This document shows positions 48,648 through 60,238 of a DNA stretch of 64,000 bases, piece after piece. Every line of letters begins with the position of its first letter. Position 1 is the stretch's first letter. The stretch is from Pinus tabuliformis (Eukaryota; Streptophyta; Pinopsida; Pinales; Pinaceae), in the NCBI GenBank assembly GCA_031772625.1, contig CM062816.1, positions 1,671,175,012-1,671,239,011 on the forward strand, given 5' to 3'. Both the position numbers and the translations under genes were made by a program. Below the pieces are notes generated by a model. It saw nothing but the letters and a program-made list of their open reading frames with translations. It was not told where the DNA came from and searched no databases.

Positions 48648-49202
48648 TGTTAGAAAATTATATATTACGGAGCAATGGAACACATATAATATTGCAGAAA
48701 TATAAACACAGAAAACGCACAAAACAAGAGAGACACAGATATACGTGGTTCACCCAGTTTGGGCTACGTCCACCCCAAACAGCCAGTCCTTCCTTTCTAT
48801 TATCCAGCAAAATGAAGAGATACAACCTACAGCAGAACCGCTGTAATATCCTTTGTTTTCTCTCACAGTCTCACCTCTATGTTTCTCGCTCACCGAATAC
48901 ACATCTATATCACAGCCTCAAATACAATGCCCTCATATAAAGAGAGGGGTTGCCTTCTAGGGAAAAAAACCCTAAACTAAACATAAGTTCTACCGTCAGA
49001 TCACCCGCCTAATGAACGGCCCAGATTGACTAGAAATTACTATACTTTTACAAGGCAATTTTACAGTTGTTTTTAGCTTCGGGGGCGCTGCCCCCGAAAC
49101 CCCCGCGGCAGCGATTATTTTACGGGCGGCATTGCCGCCCCATTTTGAACTGGGGTCCAATATGCCGTTACTATAGAAGATAATCAGGCTCCACACCCAA
49201 CA
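48648..49202 (-). repeat. 3' LTR of the Tork-like Copia
   Basis: TGTTAGAAAA to CCCAACA. A purine tract (AGTGGGAGAT on the minus strand, 49203-49212) precedes it in element sense. It has GC-rich hairpins near its U3 start, entered separately. Confidence 0.93.
49078..49140 (-). promoter_or_regulatory. GC-rich hairpins in the Tork-like U3
   Basis: TTCGGGGGC-GCT-GCCCCCGAA (49078-49098) is a perfect 9-bp stem with a 3-nt loop. GGGCGGCATTGCCGCCC (49124-49140) is a second near-perfect palindrome. Both stand out in AT-rich DNA, 60-125 bp from the U3 start. The first is unchanged in the other LTR (53708-53728); the second has drifted there. A regulatory role is only a guess. Confidence 0.6.
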
Positions 49203-49216
49203 ATCTCCCACTTGGA

Positions 49217-52200
49217 GACTGATTGTAGCAACTCCACCGCTGCTCCATTTGCTGGACAATGACTCCTCTTTGGACCTGGCTATTTTCTCATCTTCATCGT
49301 CATCCTTGAAGACCAACTGAAACTGAGCATATTCTCAGTTTCTCCCTGGTTACAACTTTTGTTAGCATATCTGCAGGGTTCTGGCTAGTGTGTATCTTTT
49401 CCAGCTTCAACTCTCCATCTTCCAACACTGATCGTATGAAATGGTACTTGAGCTATATGTGTTTTGTCCTGGAATGAAATGCTGAGTTCTTTGCAAGATG
49501 AATGGCACTTTTACTATCACTGTATAACGTGCCCATATCATGCTCCTTACCCAATTCACCCATAAACCTTTGTAACCAAATCATTTCTTTACTAGCCTTT
49601 GTAGTAGCAACATACTCTGCTTCTGTTGTTGAAAGTGCAACAACACTTTGGATTTTTGAAACCCAACTAACAGTTGTTCCTCCGACAGTAAATACATATC
49701 CTGTAGTGCTCCTCCTATTATCTCTGTCACCTGCCATATCTGCATCAACATATCCTTGTAGGGATATGTTTGAACCACCAAAGCATAATGCCTGATTTGT
49801 GGTACCTCTCAAATATCTGAGAATCCATTTCACTACCATCCAATGTTCCTTTCCTGGATTGTTCATGTACCTGCTTACAACTCCCACTGCATGTGCAATA
49901 TCAGGCCTTGTGCAGACCATTGCATACATTAAACTTCCAACTGCTAATGCATATGGAACTTTAGACATATAATCCATGTCTTCTTGGGTCTTTGGGCACA
50001 TTTCTTTGCTAAGTTTGAAATGGCTAGCAAAAGGTGTACTAACTGGTTTTGCATTTTGCATGTTAAATCTTTTCAACACCTTTTGTATGTACTCATTCTG
50101 AGACAATGTTAATTTTCTATTTTTCCTGTCTCTAGTTATTCTCATACCAAGGATTTGTTTTGCAGCACCCAAATCCTTCATTGCAAATGAATTTTCCAAT
50201 TTTCTTTTGAGCACATTTATTTCCTGCATGTTAGATCCTGCAACAAGCATGTCATCTACATACAATAACAATATAATATAGCTGCCATCATTTTGCTTTT
50301 TCAGATAAACACAATGATCAGAGTGACATCTAGTATAACCTTGTTCAGACATAAACTTGTCAAATTTTAGATACCACTGCCTTGGAGCCTGTTTTAAACC
50401 ATACAAGCTCTTCTTCAACCTGCACACAAGTTTCTCCTTCCCTTTCACCTCATATCCTTGTGGCTGCTGCATATATATCTCTTCCTCCAAATCCCCATGG
50501 AGAAAGGTTGTCTTTAATTCTAACTGCTCAGGATGCAAATCTTCAGCTGCTACAAGACTTAAAATAGTTCTGATTGAAGTCATTTTAACAACAGGAGAAA
50601 ATATTTCATCAAAATCAATACCTTTCTTCTGTGCAAACCCCTTCACCACAAGTCTAGCTTTGTACCTTTGCTTTCCTCCATCTTCTTCCTTCAGCCTGTA
50701 AACCCATTTATTCTTCAATGTAGTTTTTCCTGCAGGCAACCTCACTAAATCCCAAGTCTGGTTATGCATTAAGGAGTCCATCTCTTCTTCCATGGCTACC
50801 TCCCACTTCTTCTTGATTTCAACCTGCATTGCTTCTTCATAACATTCAGGTTCACCGGAATCAGTCAACAATAAATAATATAACGAAGGAGAGTATCGTT
50901 CAGGAGGTCTACTTGTCCTGGTAGATCTTCTAACACCACTTTCAGGTGTTCGGGGTGCCTGTTGTTGTTGTGATGGTTGTTGTTGTTGTGGTTGTTGATT
51001 ATTTTCAGGCACCTTTACTTTTTCAGTAATTTCATCAAGAACTACGTATTCCTTGTTTCCTTTTTCTTGTTTCTTTTCCTGCAACTGATTCTTATACAAG
51101 ACCTTTTCATTGAATATTACATCTCTGCTCCTAATGATTTTGTGATTTTCATAATCATATAAGCGATAACCAAAATCATTAACACCATATCCAATAAAGG
51201 TACATTTCTTTGACTTTGCCTCAAGCTTTGTTCTATTTTCTTTATCAATATGGACAAAGGCCTCACAACCAAAAGGTTTTAAAATAGAGTAGTTTACCTT
51301 TTTCCCTGTCCATGCTTCCTCTGGAACACCACCATCCAAGGAACTTGAAGGTCCTCTGTTTATTAAATAAACAACAGTATCTACAGCATCTGCCCAAAAC
51401 CGTAAAGGCAATCCTGCATGCAATCTCATGCACCTTGCACGCTCCATGATTGTTCTGTTCATCCTTTCTGAAACACCATTTTCTTGTGGTGTTCTTGGAA
51501 CTGTCTTCTCTCTGCGAATTCCATGCTCTGAACAGTACCTATCAAACTCTTTGCTGCAATATTCACCTCCATTGTCTGATCTAAGACACTTCAATTTCTT
51601 TCCTGTCTCAATCTCAACCAAAGCTTTCCATTTCTTGAAAGTATCAAATACATCAGATTTATTCTTAATACAATAAATCCAAGTTTTTGTAGTTGCATCA
51701 TCAATAAAAGTAACATAATAACGAGAGCCACCGAGATATGATACCTGAGCAGGTCCCCATATGTCTGTATGCACAAGCTCTAATTTTTCGTTCTTCTTTT
51801 CTTTCCCAACTCTGAGAAATCTGACTCTCTTCTGTTTTCCATAAATGCAGTTCTCACAGAAGTCCAAATCAACATTCTTCAAACCCGGCAACAAATTCCT
51901 TGAGTGAAGAATCTTCATCCCCTTTTCACTCATGTGTCCGAGCCTATGATGCCATAATGCTGCATCTGCTCCTCTGGAAGTTAAAGCATTAACAGAGTTA
52001 GAAATACCATTGCATAAATACAATGTACCAACCTTTTCACCTTTTGCTATTACCAGGGCTCCTTTAGTGACTTTCCAAGCTTTATCTGTGAAAGTTGTCA
52101 CACAACCTTCACCGCCAAACTGCCCTGTTGAAATCAGATTTTTCTTTAGATCTGGAACATGCCTTACCTCCTTTAATAGCCATTGGTTTCCATTCTGCTG

Positions 52201-53211
52201 TTTTACAAGAACCTTACCCATTCCAACGATTTTACAGGGTTTATAATCACCCAAACGAACTTGTCCAAAATCTCCTTGAACATAGTCATGAAAGTATTTC
52301 TTATCAGGTGTGGCATGGAATGAAGCCCCTGAATCTACCACCCAGGAATCAGTAATATTTTCAAAAGAAAGAATCAAAGCATCTTGTAACACCTCACCTG
52401 TCACATTTGCTTCATGATTGTTTTCTTGCTGTGCATCTCCTTCTTTTCCCTTCCGAGATCTACAGTCTTTCTTTAGGTGTCCTTTCTTTCCACATTTCCA
52501 GCACACTATCCCCGATCTGGACTTGGATCTGCCTTTCCTTGATTTACTGCGATATCCTGAGCTCTTTCCTCTTTCCATTTTTCTTCCTCTAGACTCTCCA
52601 CTCAAAGCATTTCCCAATGTCTCACCGGAGCTTTTCCATCGCATTTCCTCGCTAAGGATAGCACCGACAACATCATCAAACTTTAAAGTACTAGATCCAG
52701 AAATGGAGTTACTAATGGCCATTACCAAACCATTCCAACTTTCTGGTAATGAGCACAAGAATAACAGAGCTCTAACTTCATCATCAAAGTTTACCCCTAC
52801 AGAACTTAACTAGCTTGTAACTGTATTAAAATCATTTAAATGGTTTGCAACAGATCCACCTTCTGACATATTCATATTAAATAACCGTTTCATAAGAAAT
52901 ACCTTGTTTGAGGCCGAGGGTTTTTCATATAGTTTCGACAACGTCTGCATCAAACCCTCTGTCGTGGTTTCCTTCGAAATGTTGAAGGCGACTGACGCAA
53001 CAAGGCACAACCGTATTGTTCCGAGTGCCTTTCTATCGAGAAGGTTCCATTCTTCGTCTTTCATACCCGTCGGCATCTTTGTTTTTCCGCCCAATGGTAG
53101 GTATAGATCTTTCTGATACAGATAATCTTCCATCTGCATCTTCCACAGCGAGAAGTTTTGGCCGTTAAATTTCTCGACCCTAAACTTACCATCTTCCGCC
53201 ATTGCTCCCAC
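49217..53211 (-). pseudogene. Tork-like Copia gag-pol, nearly whole
   Basis: The frame starts MGAMAEDGKFRVEKFNGQNF at 53211. Gag has the UBN2-like core and a [14 protein letters not shown] zinc knuckle (about 52475-52515). Protease [13 protein letters not shown] lies near 52340, GAG-preintegrase ([17 protein letters not shown]) near 51950, integrase ([45 protein letters not shown]) at about 51400-51770, RT ([31 protein letters not shown]) at about 50050-50760 and RNase H ([33 protein letters not shown]) to about 49220. The order and all catalytic motifs are present. It is marked as a pseudogene because about two breaks are visible. Confidence 0.93.
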
Positions 53212-53263
53212 TCGAACCAGGAACCCTTCTTTCCTGCGAGTTTATCAGCCAAATAGACCTTCG

Positions 53264-53275
53264 GCTCTGATACCA
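53264..53275 (-). other. Met-type primer site of the Tork-like Copia
   Basis: TGGTATCAGAGC on the minus strand, two bases from the LTR end. Confidence 0.95.
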
Positions 53276-53277
53276 GT

Positions 53278-53830
53278 TGTTAGAAAATTATATATTACGG
53301 AGCAATGGAACACATATAATATTGCAGAAATATAAACACAGAAAACGCACAAAACAAGAGAGACACAGATATACGTGGTTCACCCAGTTTGGGCTACGTC
53401 CACCCCGAACAGCCAGTCCTTCCTTTCTATTATCCAACAAAATGAAGAGATACAACCTACAGCAAAACCGCTGTAATATCCTCTGTTTTCTCTCACAGTC
53501 TCACCTCTATGTTTCTCGCTCACCGAATACACATCTATATCACAGCCTCAAATACAATGCCCTCATATAAAGAGAGGGGTTGCCTTCTAGGGCAAAAAAC
53601 CCTAAACTAAACATAAGTTCTACCATCAGATCATCCGCCTAATGAACGGCCCAGATTGACTAGAAATTACTATACTTTTACAAGGCAATTTTACAGTTGT
53701 TTTTAGCTTCGGGGGCGCTGCCCCCGAAACTCGCGGCAGCGATTATTTTACGGGCGGCGTTGCTGCCCCATTTTGAACTGGGGTCCAATATGCCGGTACT
53801 ATAGAAGATAATCAGGCTCCACACCCAACA
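53278..53830 (-). repeat. 5' LTR of the Tork-like Copia
   Basis: This is the partner of 48648-49202, about 98% identical by eye, followed by the second CTAAT. Confidence 0.95.
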
Positions 53831-54769
53831 CTAATGCTCTAGAAACTTTGATTTTTTGCAGTGACAGATGCTTGGCAACATCACAAGCTTAGGAGGAGGT
53901 TGGAAACAAATATTACATATGGAAAATATAAAATTACATCATAAATGAAGATAAAAAACAAAATACTTTGTTTTCACCTCAAAACAAGTTTTGAAGTGAG
54001 AACTACATTAGGCTCTCAAATAGATAAATTATGACTTCACCAATCATTATTGGCCTCCTCATGTCCTTGCTGATCATTATTGGCATGTAATAACTATATT
54101 TGACCATGATAAAACCCTAAAACCTAATGACACCAAACCCTAAGACCTAATGAAATAAATTGTAGAGTAAATCACAAACCATGACTAAAATATGAAAGAG
54201 GATCAGCAAGTACAGATCATGAGGAGAAAAACTAGAAGTAAACCCTACCATTAGTGAATCCATGACCTAATGGAATGAAAACTCATCATTGTGGGACTCC
54301 TACTATGAAATGCAAAAGAGCAGATTTTGATCACTGATGGTAGTGTGAAGACACTGACATTAACAGGAAGCATTGATGACAACCATATACATTTAAAATA
54401 GGATTCCTCATAAGAGTCTTGATAATACAACACCCAAAGAAGTATTCACAGGAAAGAATTTGAGTGTGGATCACCTCTGAATATTTGTAAGTACAAAATA
54501 TATTCATGTTCTATAAGACATATGTTATATACTCAAGAAGTATGAAGGAGATCCTCTCAAGAAAAGGTAGGTAAGGAACAAATGTATACTTTAAATACAT
54601 TTATTTATTTATATTTAAAGGATTATTCATTTGACAATCTATTACTAACTTTGTTATGTATAGCTATATTGAATCATAATGATTCTTGTTTTTGGGTGAT
54701 TCATCTCTTGATAAATATACCCACCCCCTCTCATATTCTGAACTGATTTTGTATAACCCCAGACATGTT

Positions 54770-55900
54770 ATAGAAAACCCTAACCGAATGGTATGCTAAT
54801 GTGAATATCTGAAACCCTAAACTGCTTAGGGATATTGTGAAATGTTATTTGAATTTTGATGATGTCATGTTTGGTATGATCAAGAAAACCTAACTTGTTA
54901 GGGTTAAATGATAAGGTCTAAAATCTCGAACCTTTGAAGTTTTGGTAATGTTGGGTTTGTTATGTTTCTACATTGAAACCCTAACTCATTAGGATTTGGT
55001 GGAATGTGTGAGAAAGACCCTTATATTGAATTAGAAATGATTTCCTTGGTTTATGTGTGTTTGTATGATCAAACCCTATTCTAATCTAGTTTGTATATCT
55101 AACTCTTATTTGATATTTGTGTGAAGTTGGGTTTGGCTAACACATGATATGAAATGTATTTGCATGATGAAGAAATCTAGGCATATATAGATATGTCCTT
55201 TTGATTGAAACCCTATCTTGGTCTAGGTAAGATGTATTAATGTTGTTGGACATATGATATGCTTATATATGGTTATGAATTCCTAGATATGTGGGTTGAC
55301 CTAGTTATTGATGGTCATAAGTCTTAGGATTTAATAGAAGTCCTTCTCTGGGATTCTAGGATGATGATATTTGGAAATCTAGGATTTTGCAACTAAACCC
55401 TAGTGATAGTTAAAAATTGTCTAGTATGTGTGATATAACAATCTAAGATATATTTATTTAATACTTGTTAAGATTGTGAAAATCAAAATTCTAGGGTTTT
55501 GGAGTTGAACCTTAGTCGAAGTAAAATCTCTGGTGAATGATGACAATATGATAATTTGATATTTGTGAAATATTGTTGAAATTTGAGTTTTGGATGGATT
55601 TTATGGTTGATCAAAAATATAGGGTTTGCAACTAACCCTAGTGGAAGTTGGTCATGTTAATGACTAAGTTGTGGTTGACTTTGATTGATTCTTTTGTATG
55701 AAATCTAGGATTTGAATGAAACCCTAGTGAGAATTCTAACATATGAGTTTTGAAAATTTGTTGGATGCTTTATATCTGTCTAAATTGTTTCTAGGGTTTG
55801 CTATATGTTGAAGTAAATTTCATACCTTTGAAATAAACATTGAAACCCTATATGGAATGAAAATTGTTATGAAGTAATCTAGGGTTTGTGACTAAGTCTC
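54770..55900. repeat. telobox-rich AT-rich stretch
   Basis: About fourteen copies of AAACCCTA or its complement TAGGGTTT occur in 1.1 kb, on both strands, with irregular spacing of about 15-190 bp. The motif is the plant telomere unit and also the telobox promoter element. No tandem register was found. Confidence 0.7.
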
Positions 55901-56895
55901 TAGCAAGATATTGAAGAGTATATGTCTCTTGTTTGTAATTAAGTCTAGGCATCTGATATGTATAAATTTGAAATGCTTCTATGATTATGATATGGCTAAC
56001 TTCATGATTCTATATATTTGGGTGTACTTGCTATCTAAGTTGTGAAGGTACACAATCTTCAATTTGATGAAGATGCTCGTTGATAAGAGTGATGAGGATG
56101 ATAGTAACTCTGATGAAATGGTTGGAAGCCATAGAATATTCTCCGATGACAAAAACAAGAAGTGGAACTCCATAAGTTAAGAGGAAGCTTGAATGGAAAG
56201 AATATCCCTAGGATAAGAGGATGGTTGAGAATATTCCTTGTATAGGAATGATTAGATCCTATATTTTGAAGAGGGAGTGACAGATATGATTCTCTAATTC
56301 ATGTGTCATGCACTAGACTAGGACTAGCAACTTTAAGTTTTAGTGAAGGCCATGAGTAGGAGAAGGAAATTGGAGAATGAATTTTGAGGTATTGTTGAAA
56401 GAAGGGAAGTAGGATTCGATTGAAGAATATGCTGTTGCATATGAAGTAGGAAGAAAAATATATGATTGAGGATTATTTTTTCAAATATTCAGTTGACATT
56501 CCTACTATGGAAAGTTGAGAAGCAACATATGTTGTCTGGAAGACCCCAAAGGTTTGCATTTGATTATGTACATGTGCAAATATTAGTGATTGGGGTTGTG
56601 TTTGTACAGGTGAATCTATCGAAGGTGTTGATAGCATTTTAGTTACCAATAAGTTTGATTGGGAGAGATTGGTTATCCTTGATATATTGGATCAAGGTGT
56701 GTTGAGTCTTTGTGAGTGAATCATTTCCTGGGAAGCCATCTGGTTGACACTTTATGTTGATGTCTGGGTCCTGAAGTTGAAAAGGTGGTGTTGGTTATTG
56801 AGATTTGTTTTGGATACACACATGGAATTTTAGGTTGATGGTTAGCAAGTAAGCCTCATGGTACCTAGACAGGTTGAAATCTTGATTCCATCTTA

Positions 56896-57035
56896 GTCCC
56901 ACCTAGATATATTTCCTTGGTTAGGAATCTATCCCATGGCATTGCGGTGTCTAAATTGTTGAGAGACCACTTGGATAGATTTCCCTGGTCAAGAATTTAG
57001 TCCATGGAATTGTGGTGCCTAAAGTACTCCATGTT
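56896..57035 (+). repeat. two-unit duplication before the outer Copia 3' LTR
   Basis: Two units of about 68 bp share CACCTAGATATATTTCC or CACTTGGATAGATTTCC, a TCCATGG or CCCATGG core and GGTGCCTAAA or GGTGTCTAAA. They are considerably diverged. Confidence 0.6.
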
Positions 57036-57090
57036 TCATATAGTTTGAGATCTTCGATCATAGTTGCACATTATAAATACCTCCCTAGTT

Positions 57091-57099
57091 AAGAGGGAG
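57091..57099 (+). other. polypurine tract of the outer Copia
   Basis: AAGAGGGAG stands directly before the 3' LTR start TGTTGG, at the standard site for second-strand priming. Confidence 0.8.
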
Positions 57100-58043
57100 T
57101 GTTGGAAAATTTAACTATGTTCGGTCTACATTAATGTACTTGAGTCATCATGTAATGTACTTGTCAAAAGAATAAATAAGTATTATTATTATTATTATTA
57201 TTGTGACTTATTAGAGCATGGATTTCATGCCTAGGTCACCATGTTTTAGGTCAAAGTCATGATTGAGTACTTCTAGGATTTATTCTAAGTCAATAGAGTC
57301 AAAGTAATTTTAAAGAGACCCTTCTTGGTATTTTTAATCATGTAAGAAGGTTAAGTATTGAGTCAAATATGATTTATGTAACCTCCACACCATGTTGGCC
57401 TAGAAGAATGTCGAGTTGGCCTAAGGACTCTATTCGACCTCACATGGAGCCTATAAAAGCAAGCTCATCGAATTCATTGAGAATCATTCTCTCACACAAG
57501 TTTGAAATCTCTTGTAGCTGGGAAAAAGTGCGAAGTTCCCTTGTTGATGGGAAAGAGTGCGAAGTTTTTTGTTGGGAAGCCAAAGTGAATTCCTGTATGG
57601 GGCAGTCTAAGGAGAAAGGAAAAATTGAAATTTTGTTGTCTCTCTCTCTCTCTATTTCGTGGTCTGGATTGGGAGATTGAAGTCTCCTAAGTTTCATTGT
57701 TGCAGGAAGTTGCCTATTGCCAGAAGTTGTTGGAAGGGGTCGAAGATCTAGGAGGATGACTTGGTGTGGAGGGAAAGTCTGGTCTTTTTCTAGGGTGAAG
57801 CGTCTCAAAGAATACTATTGAAAGGAAGAATGACCTTGGCTGAGTTCTCCCATCGAGGGGGGTTTTTCCCTGGCAGGTGCCTATATCTTGTGTCTCTTGT
57901 TTTTTGATCTTGATATGCACATAATATGGTAATTTATTGATGAAAGATAAGTTAATAAAGAATTAAAAGAAGCCAACGCGCTCAAAAGTAATTATCAAGA
58001 AAGGAGAATCAAACCATAATATAATTACTTTTATTTTCCAACA
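57100..58043 (+). repeat. 3' LTR of the outer Copia
   Basis: TGTTGGAAAA to TTTTCCAACA, 944 bp, with intact inverted ends. It matches 9876-10809 at about 90% by eye, and the AGAGA duplication follows. Confidence 0.92.
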
Positions 58044-58079
58044 AGAGAGGGAGGGAGGGAGATAATGATAGGGTTTGAG

Positions 58080-58140
<61 letters not shown>

Positions 58141-58560
58141 GGGGAGAGGGAGGGAGGTAGGAGAGAAAGGGACAAAGAGAGTACTTGAGAGATGAGGAGG
58201 AGAGGGTGGGGGTGGGAAGAGATGGAATTGGAGCACAATTGGAGGGGGAGAGAGGGAGGGAAGAAGAAAGAAATAGAGAGATAAAAGTGGAGAAAGAGAG
58301 AGAGGGAGTGACAATGGAGATATGGAGAGAGAGTATGTATGTTTGGTGGTTAGATAGAGAGACAAATAAGGAGATATGGAGTGAAAGGGGGGAGAGAAGG
58401 AGAGAGGGAGGGATAAGGTGATAGAGTTGGGGGGTAGAGAGAGAGAGAGAGAGGGAGGTGAGAGAGAAAGGAAAAGAGAGAATGAGAGAGGTAGGGGTAG
58501 AAAGAGATGGAGTTGGAGGGGGGAGAGAGGGTTGAGGTAAAAATAAATATATATAGATAG
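58044..58560 (+). repeat. GA-rich purine tract, right half
   Basis: The plus strand is nearly all purine for 500 bp, with an uninterrupted (GA)n run at 58083-58137. It is the continuation of 9642-9875. Long apparent proteins rich in Ser-Leu or Arg-Glu across it are artefacts of the repeat. Confidence 0.9.
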
Positions 58561-59893
58561 AAAGGTGGAGACACAGTTTAAGTAGTTGCTAGAAAGAAAC
58601 GAATGTCAATCAATTACATTTATGTGTATCTATAAAGCAAGTAATAAGATACAAATCCAATCATCCAAAACGTGTTTACTCATTTGCCCTTCATATTGGG
58701 ATAAGGAAGTTTTAGTATCAAGTTTGAAGTTAGGTTGGAAATCCCAAGTTGTCAGTGTAGAGCTTAATGAATGCATTGAAAAATAACTAAATGATAGTAA
58801 ATACTCTACATTATTTTTCATTTGTCAAGTCATTATTGCAAAAAATCATGATGAAATATAAAATTAGGATACTTTCATAGACATATAAAAAATAAATCTT
58901 AGGTGGGCAAATGAATAGGGTAAATGTTGAAAATTAAATCCTAAGTGGAGAAATGGCAAGGGTAAATGTTAAAGGTCATTTGAAACACAAAAATAGAATT
59001 GTTGATATCATAGGGTGAAGTCTATAGGAGGTATAGAAGGTGATGTGACATAATATAGTTCGGAGTCAAAGTTCCAAATCATAAAGTGCAACTATGTTTG
59101 GGTGGGCATTAAGCCTATGGAACTCAATCTATAAAAACGTATGATGAATATAAGTTTGCTAGATTTATCTAATGACTAAGAGAAATAAGAGAGGATAAAA
59201 TCTATAAGGGTGGAGGATAGACCTCAAGGAACCTATTGATTCAAAAAAATGTCCAAGTGGACATGAAACCAAAAAAAGTAGACACAAAGAATAGAATATA
59301 TGGGGTTGAAGAAAAGCTTCAAAAATACTTAATACCGTGATGAATGGAATGAAACATGTTTGGACTAACTATTTAAAATATAACAAGAAAATAATAATAA
59401 CTAAAAAAATATTTCTCATTTTATCCACTTGGCGAAAATTCGTTTTAAAAAATAATAATGATTCAAAATGTGTTACTAACTTATACACTTTTCCAAAAGT
59501 CCTTTTATACATTTTGTAATGGGTTAATAATTAATTGTTTGAGTAATTATATACAATTCAAGAATTTAATTGTTGTTTGATTGTTATTTCTTTCTGTGAG
59601 CCATATTTGAGTCTCAAAACTATCCCATATCATCAATACATGCATCTAACATAACCATGTCAAATTTCAGTGCATACGAGCACAAACTCAAAAGAATTCA
59701 ATGTTGGCCCCATTATTAAGTCACATCACAACTAGCTCAAGATACTTATGTATCCCTCTGGAAATAGATTCATTTCAAACAATAGATAGCGAAAAAAAAA
59801 AATATAAATCAATTGATAACACTTTTAGATGATGATAATGTCGTTGAGAATAATGGTGATGCCTCCTGGTAGTAGAGCAACAAATATATCAGT
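58561..59893. other. unassigned AT-rich spacer
   Basis: No gene, LTR pair or repeat family was recognised. There are two loose copies of an AAATCTTAGGTGGGCAAATG-like phrase near 58890 and 58945. Confidence 0.5.
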
Positions 59894-60224
59894 TGTTAGG
59901 TCCCTATAATACTAGTGTAGCCCCCTTATTGTTATTGTTAGTATAACCCCTATTTTTATTTTTTAGCCCATGCATCCCCCATATTATTATTGCTGTACCC
60001 CATAGAAGTCCACTATTATTATTTTTGTGCCCTTATTATTATTGTTATGTAGGCTTTGATTATATTGTAACCCCTTAGACACCTATATATACCAAGGAGG
60101 TCTTATCACTTATATCATCCAAGAATTGTTCATTTATGTGGTGTAAAGGAGGTTTCCCCCTCGAAGAGGCTATTTCTCAATTTGTTTATCTATATTTCTC
60201 AAGTTGTGAGCTAGTTGTATAACA
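59894..60224 (+). repeat. 5' LTR of a truncated Gypsy element
   Basis: A 331-bp stretch runs from TGTTAGG to TATAACA and is followed by a primer site. It has TATTATT runs and a TATA motif CTATATATA at 60083-60091. No partner LTR is in the window. Confidence 0.75.
60083..60091 (+). promoter_or_regulatory. TATA box in the Gypsy LTR
   Basis: CTATATATA lies 133 bp before the LTR end, a normal position for a short Gypsy LTR. Confidence 0.5.
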
Positions 60225-60226
60225 GT

Positions 60227-60238
60227 TGGTATTAGAGC
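60227..60238 (+). other. Met-type primer site of the Gypsy fragment
   Basis: TGGTATTAGAGC differs by one base from the common TGGTATCAGAGC and lies two bases after the LTR. Confidence 0.8.

Larger units (their letters stand above)
48648..53830 (-). mobile_element. Tork/Tnt1-like Copia element, youngest and nearly whole
   Basis: LTRs 48648-49202 (555 bp) and 53278-53830 (553 bp) are flanked by CTAAT (48643-48647 and 53831-53835). The primer site TGGTATCAGAGC (minus strand, 53264-53275) sets the orientation. A single long reading frame covers most of gag-pol. The LTRs differ by about eleven substitutions and a small length difference, near 2%. The RT phrasing ([31 protein letters not shown]) points to the Tork branch. 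It looks almost whole, with about two breaks. It is the most recent insertion in the nest. Confidence 0.95.
11631..54365 (-). mobile_element. giant Tat-type Gypsy retrotransposon with nested insertions
   Basis: The ends TGTTATCGCC (11631) and TTAACA (54365) are flanked by GGAAG on both sides (11626-11630 and 54366-54370). It reads right to left: 5' LTR 38567-54365, primer site 38548-38563, gag-like leader, an inserted sister-copy block 33360-37745, protease, extra RNase H, RT, RNase H, integrase, tRNA-Arg-like sequence, 3' LTR 11631-19146. Net LTR length without insertions is about 4.2-4.4 kb. The archaeal-type second RNase H and the RT phrasing (MDHILQRVFGA, NPKKSIFAMDEGKLLGHI) point to the Tat branch of Gypsy. 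LTR divergence is about 5% by eye. It is a fossil with well over ten breaks and three whole elements inside it. Confidence 0.92.
38567..54365 (-). repeat. 5' LTR of the Tat element, with two insertions
   Basis: LTR sequence is 38567-40114, 46288-48647 and 53836-54365, about 4.4 kb in total. A chromovirus and a Tork-like Copia are inserted. The segment 39660-39820 contains a short local duplication of CTCAAAACTTGAATCTCCCA not present in the other LTR. The right end TTAACA touches the duplication GGAAG. Confidence 0.9.
54366..57090 (+). pseudogene. 3' part of the outer Copia, strongly decayed
   Basis: The first 120 bp resume the Copia integrase (TPKEVFTGK, LSVDHL). Beyond about 54500 no RT or RNase H could be recognised with confidence, although these should lie here. 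Instead there is AT-rich DNA with many telobox motifs (54770-55900) and a two-unit duplication near the end. Either the coding part has decayed past recognition or it was replaced. The 3' LTR follows at 57100. Confidence 0.6.
9876..58043 (+). mobile_element. outer Copia LTR retrotransposon, split by a 42.7-kb nest
   Basis: LTRs at 9876-10809 (934 bp) and 57100-58043 (944 bp) share the whole sequence from AACTATGTTC to AATATAATTACTTT and are flanked by the same 5-bp duplication AGAGA (9871-9875 and 58044-58048). A Met-type primer site follows the left LTR and a polypurine tract precedes the right one, so it reads left to right. Its own internal sequence is 10810-11630 plus 54366-57099. Everything between belongs to the Tat element and its insertions. 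LTR divergence is about 10% by eye, the oldest in the nest. It is heavily broken, and no reverse transcriptase could be recognised. Confidence 0.93.

Noticed and set aside
57963-58574. Long Ser-Leu-rich and Arg-Glu-rich reading frames
   Set aside because: They are translations of the GA-rich tract; no codon structure.
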